Positions 57,868-64,000 of a DNA stretch of 64,000 nt are shown here, piece after piece. Position numbers and translations under genes: made by a program. Within the stretch, counting starts at the first letter, position 1; every line of letters starts with the position of its first letter. Origin of the DNA: Steinernema hermaphroditum (taxonomy: Eukaryota; Nematoda; Chromadorea; Rhabditida; Steinernematidae); contig CM059625.1 of the NCBI GenBank assembly GCA_030435675.1, positions 12,586,001-12,650,000 on the forward strand, in the 5' to 3' direction. The notes beneath the pieces are model-generated. The model did no database searches. It was not told the origin of the DNA and was given only the letters and a program-made list of their open reading frames with translations.

Positions 57868-60800
57868 GAATCTGAGCCTCTTCGAGGCTCCTCTGCCCAA
57901 GAGACGCCTCGGCGCCGCTGCCTAAAGCGGAATCTGTGCCTCTTTGAGGCTCCTCTCCCCAAGAGACGCCTCGGCGCCGCTGCCAAGAGCGGAATCTGAG
58001 CCTCTTCGAGGCTCCTCTCCCCAAGAGACGCCTCGACGCCGCTGTCTAGAGCGGAATCTGGGCCTCGTCGAGGCACGTCCCCGCAAGAGACGCCTCGGCG
58101 CCGGTCCCCGAAAGCGGAATCTGTGCCTCTTTGAGGCTCCTCTCCCCAAGAGACGCCTCGGCGCCGCTGCCAAGAGCGGAATCTGAGCCTCTTCGAGGCT
58201 CCTCTCCCCAAGAGACGCCTCGACGCCGCTGTCTAGAGCGGAATCTGAGCCTCGTCGAGGCACTTCCCCGCAAAAGACGTCTCGGCGCCGCTGTCTAGAG
58301 CGGAATCTGAGCCTCGTCGAGGCTCCTCTCCCCAAGAGACGCCTCGGCGCCGCTGTCTAGAGCGGAATCTGAGCCTCGTCGAGGCACTTCCCCGCAAAAG
58401 ACGTCTCGGCGCCGCTGTCTAGAGCGGAATCTGAGCCTCGTCGAGGCTCCTCTCCCCAAGAGACGCCTCGGCGCCGCCGCCTAGAGCGGAATCTGAGCCT
58501 CTTCGAGGCTCCTCTCCCCAAGAGACGCCTCGGCGCCGCTGTCTAGAGCGGAATCTGAGCCTCTTCGAGGCTCCTCTCCCCAAGAGACGCCTCGACGCCG
58601 CTGTCTAGAGCGGAATCTGAGCCTCGTCGAGGCACTTCCCCGCAAAAGACGTCTCGGCGCCGCTGTCTAGAGCGGAATCTGAGCCTCGTCGAGGCTCCTC
58701 TCCCCAAGAGACGCCTCGGCGCCGCTGTCTAGAGCGGAATCTGGGCCTCGTCGAGGCACTTCCCCGCAAGGGACGCCTCGGCGCCGCTGTCTAGAGCGGA
58801 ATCTGAGCCTCTTCGAGGCTCCTCTCCCCAAGAGACGCCTCGACGCCGCTGTCTAGAGCGGAATCTGAGCCTCTTTGAGGCACTTCCCCGCAAAAGACGT
58901 CTCGGCGCCGCTGTCTAGAGCGGAATCTGAGCCTCGTCGAGGCTCCTCTCCCCAAGAGACGCCTCGGCGCCGCTGTCTAGAGCGGAATCTGGGCCTCGTC
59001 GAGGCACTTCCCCGCAAGGGACGCCTCGGCGCCGCCGCCTAGAGCGGAATCTGAGCCTCTTCGAGGCTCCTCTCCCCAAGAGACGCCTCGGCGCCGCTGT
59101 CTAGAGCGGAATCTGAGCCTCGTCGAGGCACTTCCCCGCAAGAGACGCCTCGGCGCCGCCGCCTAGAGCGGAATCTGGGCCTCGTCGAGGCACTTCACCG
59201 CAAGAGACGTCTCGGCGCCGCTGTCTAGAGCGGCATCTGAGCCTCGTCGAGGCACTTCCCCGCAAGGGACGCCTCGGCGCCGCCGCCTAGAGCGGAATCT
59301 GGGCCTCGTCGAGGCACTTCCCCGCAAGAGACGCCTCGGCGCCGCCGCCTAGAGCGGAATCTGAGCCTCTTTGAGGCTCCTCTCCCCAAGAGACGCCTCG
59401 GCGCCGCTGTCTAGAGCGGAATCTGGGCCTCGTCGAGGCACTTCCCCGCAAGGGACGCCTCGGCGCCGCCGCCTAGAGCGGAATCTGGGCCTCGTCGAGG
59501 CACTTCCCCGCAAGAGACGCCTCGGCGCCGCCGCCTAGAGCGGAATCTGAGCCTCTTTGAGGCACTTCACCGCAAGAGACGTCTCGGCGCCGCTGTCTAG
59601 AGCGGCATCTGAGCCTCTTTGAGGCTCCTCTCCCCAAGAGACGCCTCGGCGCCGCTGTCTAGAGCGGAATCTGGGCCTCGTCGAGGCACTTCCCCGCAAG
59701 AGACGTCTCGGCGCCGCTGTCTAGAGCGGCATCTGGGCCTCGTCGAGGCACTTCCCCGCAAGGGACGCCTCGGCGCCGCCGCCTAGAGCGGAATCTGGGC
59801 CTCGTCGAGGCACTTCCCCGCAAGAGACGCCTCGGCGCCGCTGTCTAGAGCGGAATCTGGGCCTCGTCGAGGCACTTCACCGCAAGAGACGTCTCGGCGC
59901 CGCTGTCTAGAGCGGCATCTGAGCCTCGTCGAGGCACTTCCCCGCAAGGGACGCCTCGGCGCCGCCGCCTAGAGCGGAATCTGGGCCTCGTCGAGGCACT
60001 TCCCCGCAAGAGACGCCTCGGCGCCGCCGCCTAGAGCGGAATCTGAGCCTCTTTGAGGCTCCTCTCCCCAAGAGACGCCTCGGCGCCGCTGTCTAGAGCG
60101 GAATCTGGGCCTCGTCGAGGCACTTCCCCGCAAGGGACGCCTCGGCGCCGCCGCCTAGAGCGGAATCTGGGCCTCGTCGAGGCACTTCCCCGCAAGAGAC
60201 GTCTCGGCGCCGCTGTCTAGAGCGGCATCTGAGCCTCGTCGAGGCTCCTCTCCCCAAGAGACGCCTCGGCGCCGCTGTCTAAAGCGGAATCTGAGCCTCT
60301 TTGAGGCTCCTCTCCCCAAGAGACGCCTCGGCGCCGCTGTCTAGAGCGGAATCTGGGCCTCGTCGAGGCACTTCCCCGCAAGGGACGCCTCGGCGCCGCC
60401 GAATCTGAGCCTCTTTGAGGCACTTCACCGCAAGAGACGTCTCGGCGCCGCTGTCTAGAGCGGCATCTGAGCCTCGTCGAGGCTCCTCTCCCCAAGAGAC
60501 GCCTCGGCGCCGCTGTCTAGAGCGGAATCTGGGCCTCGTCGAGGCACTTCCCCGCAAGGGACGCCTCGGCGCCGCCGCCTAGAGCGGAATCTGAGCCTCT
60601 TCGAGGCACTTCCCCGCAAGAGACGCCTCGGCGCCGCTGTCTAGAGCGGAATCTGGGCCTCGTCGAGGCACTTCCCCGCAAGGGACGCCTCGGCGCCGCC
60701 GCCTAGAGCGGAATCTGGGCCTCGTCGAGGCACTTCCCCGCAAGAGACGTCTCGGCGCCGCTGTCTAGAGCGGCATCTGAGCCTCGTCGAGGCTCCTCTC

Positions 60801-63800
60801 CCCAAGAGACGCCTCGGCGCCGCTGTCTAAAGCGGAATCTGGGCCTCGTCGAGGCACTTCCCCGCAAGGGACGCCTCGGCGCCGCTGTCTAGAGCGGAAT
60901 CTGGGCCTCGTCGAGGCACTTCCCCGCAAGGGACGCCTCGGCGCCGCCGAATCTGAGCCTCTTTGAGGCACTTCACCGCAAGAGACGTCTCGGCGCCGCT
61001 GTCTAGAGCGGCATCTGAGCCTCGTCGAGGCTCCTCTCCCCAAGAGACGCCTCGGCGCCGCTGTCTAGAGCGGAATCTGGGCCTCGTCGAGGCACTTCCC
61101 CGCAAGGGACGCCTCGGCGCCGCCGCCTAGAGCGGAATCTGAGCCTCTTCGAGGCACTTCCCCGCAAGAGACGCCTCGGCGCCGCTGTCTAGAGCGGAAT
61201 CTGGGCCTCGTCGAGGCACTTCCCCGCAAGGGACGCCTCGGCGCCCCCCCCTAAAGCGGAATCTGGCCTCGTCGAGGCACTTCCCCGCAAGAGACGCCTC
61301 GGCGCCGCTGTCTAGAGCGGAATCTGGGCCTCGTCGAGGCACTTCCCCGCAAGGGACGCCTCGGCGCCGCCGCCTAGAGCGGAATCTGGGCCTCGTCGAG
61401 GCACTTCCCCGCAAGAGACGCCTCGGCGCCGCTGTCTAGAGCGGAATCTGGGCCTCGTCGAGGCACTTCCCCGCAAGGGACGCCTCGGCGCCGCCGCCTA
61501 GAGCGGAATCTGGGCCTCGTCGAGGCACTTCCCCGCAAGGGACGCCTCGGCGCCGCCGCCTAGAGCGGAATCTGGGCCTCGTCGAGGCACTTCCCCGCAA
61601 GAGACGCCTCGGCGCCGCCGCCTAGAGCGGAATCTGGGCCTCGTCGAGGCACTTCCCCGCAAGGGACGCCTCGGCGCCGCTGTCTAGAGCGGAATCTGGG
61701 CCTCGTCGAGGCACTTCCCCGCAAGGGACGCCTCGGCGCCGCCGCCTAGAGCGGAATCTGGGCCTCGTCGAGGCACTTCCCCGCAAGGGACGCCTCGGCG
61801 CCGCCGCCTAGAGCGGAATCTGGGCCTCGTCGAGGCACTTCCCCGCAAGGGACGCCTCGGCGCCGCCGCCTAGAGCGGAATCTGGGCCTCGTCGAGGCAC
61901 TTCCCCGCAAGGGACGCCTCGGCGCCGCCGCCTAGAGCGGAATCTGGGCCTCGTCGAGGCACTTCCCCGCAAGGGACGCCTCGGCGCCGCCGCCTAGAGC
62001 GGAATCTGGGCCTCGTCGAGGCACTTCCCCGCAAGGGACGCCTCGGCGCCGCCGCCTAGAGCGGAATCTGGGCCTCGTCGAGGCACTTCCCCGCAAGAGA
62101 CGCCTCGGCGCCGCTGTCTAGAGCGGAATCTGGGCCTCGTCGAGGCACTTCCCCGCAAGGGACGCCTCGGCGCCGCTGTCTAGAGCGGAATCTGGGCCTC
62201 GTCGAGGCACTTCCCCGCAAGGGACGCCTCGGCGCCGCCGCCTAGAGCGGAATCTGGGCCTCGTCGAGGCACTTCCCCGCAAGGGACGCCTCGGCGCCGC
62301 CGCCTAGAGCGGAATCTGGCGCCCCCTCCTCGTCGAGGCACTTCCCCGCAAGGGACGCCTCGGCGCCGCCGCCTAGAGCGGAATCTGGGCCTCGTCGAGG
62401 CACTTCCCCGCAAGGGACGCCTCGGCGCCGCCGCCTAGAGCGGAATCTGGGCCTCGTCGAGGCACTTCCCCGCAAGGGACGCCTCGGCGCCGCCGCCTAG
62501 AGCGGAATCTGGGCCTCGTCGAGGCACTTCCCCGCAAGAGACGCCTCGGCGTCCGTCCCCCCCGCTCGGCGCCGCTGTCTAGAGCGGAATCTGAGCCTCC
62601 CGTCCGCCCCCAAGCGGAACCCCGTCGGGCACTTCCCCGCAAAAACGTCTCGCGCCGCTGTCTGAGCGGAATCTGGGTCTCGTCGAGGCACTTCCCCGCA
62701 AGGGACGCCTCGGCGCCCCGCCTAGAGCGGAATCTGGGCCTCGTCGAGGCACTCCCCCAAAGACGCCTCCCCCCCGAGCGCCGAATCTGACCCCCCCCCC
62801 CCCATCTGAGCCTCGTCGAGGCACTTCCCCGCAAAAGACGTCTCGGCGCCGCTGTCTAGAGCGGAATCTGGGCCTCGTCGAGGCACTTCCCCGCAAGGGA
62901 CGCCTCGGCGCCGGTCCCCGAAAGCGGAATCTGTGCCTCTTTGAGGCTCCTCTCCCCAAGAGACGCCTCGGCGCCGCTGCCAAGAGCGGAATCTGAGCCT
63001 CGTCGAGGCACTCTCCCCACCCTCCCCCCTTCTAGCAATCTACCTCGGCACTTCCCCGCAAAAGACGCCTCGGCGCCGCTGTCTAGAGCGGAATCTGAGC
63101 CTCGTCGAGGCACCTCTCCCCAAGAGACGCCTCGGCGCCGCTGTCTAGAGCGGAATCTGGGCCTCGTCGAGGCACTTCCCCGCAAGGGACGCCTCGGCGC
63201 CGCCGCCTAGAGCGGAATCTGAGCCTCTTCGAGGCTCCTCTCCCCCAAGAGACGCCTCGGCGCCGCTGTCTAGAGCGGAATCTGAGCCTCGTCGAGGCAC
63301 TTCCCCGCAAGAGACGCCCCCCCCCTAAAGGAATTTTCCCCTTAGCACTCCAAAATCGGCGCCGCTGTCTAGAGCGGAATCTGAGCCTCGTCGAGGCACT
63401 TCCCCGCAAGGGACGCCTCGGCGCCGCCGCCTAGAGCGGAATCTGGGCCTCGTCGAGGCACTTCCCCGCAAGAGACGCCTCGGCGCCGCCGCCTAGAGCG
63501 GAATCTGAGCCTCTTCGAGGCACTTCCCCGCAAGAGACGCCTCGGCGCCGCTGTCTAGAGCGGCATCTGAGCCTCGTCGAGGCTCCTCTCCCCAAGAGAC
63601 GCCTCGGCGCCGCTGTCTAGAGCGGAATCTGGGCCTCGTCGAGGCACTTCCCCGCAAGAGACGCCTCGGCGCCGCTGTCTAGAGCGGAATCTGGGCCTCG
63701 TCGAGGCACTTCCCCCGGCCCCCCCCCCTCCCAAGAGACGCCTCGGCGCCGCTGTCTAGAGCGGAATCTGGGCCTCGTCGAGGCACTTCCCCCAGGGACC

Positions 63801-64000
63801 CCGCCCCCCCTACCCCCCACCCCCCACCACCCCCCCCAACCCCCCTAGAGCGAAATCTGAGCCTCGTCGAAGCACCTCCCCGCAAGGGACGCCTCGGCGC
63901 CGCCGCCTAGAGCGGAATCTGGGCCTCGTCGAGGCACTTCCCCGCAAGAGACGCCTCGGCGCCGCTGTCTAGAGCGGAATCTGGGCCTCGTCGAGGCACT
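57868..64000. repeat. 62-bp tandem satellite array, about 100 copies, open at right edge
   Basis: The unit is 62 bp and contains GAATCTG(A/G)GCCTC(G/T)TCGAGGC, then CACTTCCCCGCAAGGGACG or CTCCTCTCCCCAAGAGACG, then CCTCGGCGCCG and (CTGT/CCGC)CTAGAGCG. Variants differ at a few fixed positions. The left part (to about 59.1 kb) is rich in the CTCCTCTCC type. The block at about 61.5-62.5 kb is nearly uniform for the CACTTCCCC/GCCGCCTAG type. A shared 10-base deletion recurs exactly 548 bp apart (60401 and 60949), marking a higher-order repeat of nine units. GCCTCGTCGAGGC can fold into a 5-bp hairpin in each unit. From about 61.2 kb, and strongly after 62.3 kb, units are interrupted by irregular C-runs. 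Because 62 is not a multiple of three, the frames it opens are not evidence of protein coding. Confidence 0.95.

Noticed and set aside
57868..64000. Arg/Ser-rich open frames (up to about 150 codons) in the 62-bp array
   Set aside because: The unit is not a multiple of three, all frames read the same repeat in rotation, and stops recur through the CTAG motif; they are by-products of the satellite.
57868..64000. CRISPR-like periodicity
   Set aside because: There are no unique spacers between repeats and the host is eukaryotic; it is a head-to-tail satellite.

Overview
The window looks like nuclear DNA of a small-genome ecdysozoan, most probably a nematode. Introns are short (mostly 45-110 bp) with T-rich TTTCAG/TTTTAG acceptors. 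There is a serpentine chemoreceptor of nematode type, and the CED-2/Crk and short SETMAR/SET-23-like genes are close to the usual nematode sizes. The species cannot be named from the sequence. No rRNA, tRNA or CRISPR array was recognised.

Layout, left to right. 1-709 (-): N-terminal part of an MFS transporter that runs off the left edge. 710-13310: long AT-rich stretch with no supported gene. 13311-16192 (+): chemoreceptor-like 7TM receptor. 16361-18402 (-): ATF4-like bZIP factor, convergent with the receptor, with a candidate uORF-bearing leader up to 18795. 20024-20869 (-): small secreted two-EF-hand protein with a clear TATA box. 23919-25891 (-): peptide GPCR of the sex-peptide/myoinhibitory/FMRFamide-type group. 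28527-29667 (-): compact SET-domain histone methyltransferase. 30479-31610 (-): CED-2/Crk adaptor. 33478 to about 40262 (-): plexin. 40263-46513: gene-free stretch upstream of plexin. 46514-47363 (+): small tetraspan membrane protein. 47954-49021: mobile-element debris (Helitron helicase fragment and a 192-bp foldback MITE). 49903-57618 (+): GCN1. From about 57868 to the right edge: a tandem array of a 62-bp unit, roughly 100 copies.

Functional links, as inference. GCN1 (activator of the eIF2alpha kinase GCN2) and an ATF4-like bZIP (the classical translational output of that pathway) lie 31 kb apart, so both ends of the integrated stress response are in one window. CED-2 and plexin are same-strand neighbours that both act on Rac/Rap-controlled cytoskeleton. 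Two GPCRs give a sensory or neuropeptide flavour to 13-26 kb.

Gene models were built by hand from splice signals, phase and protein-family resemblance. Internal exons are generally firm where phase and homology agree. The N-termini of plexin, GCN1 and the SET protein are less certain. The right end of the satellite array contains irregular poly-C interruptions that look like low-quality consensus.
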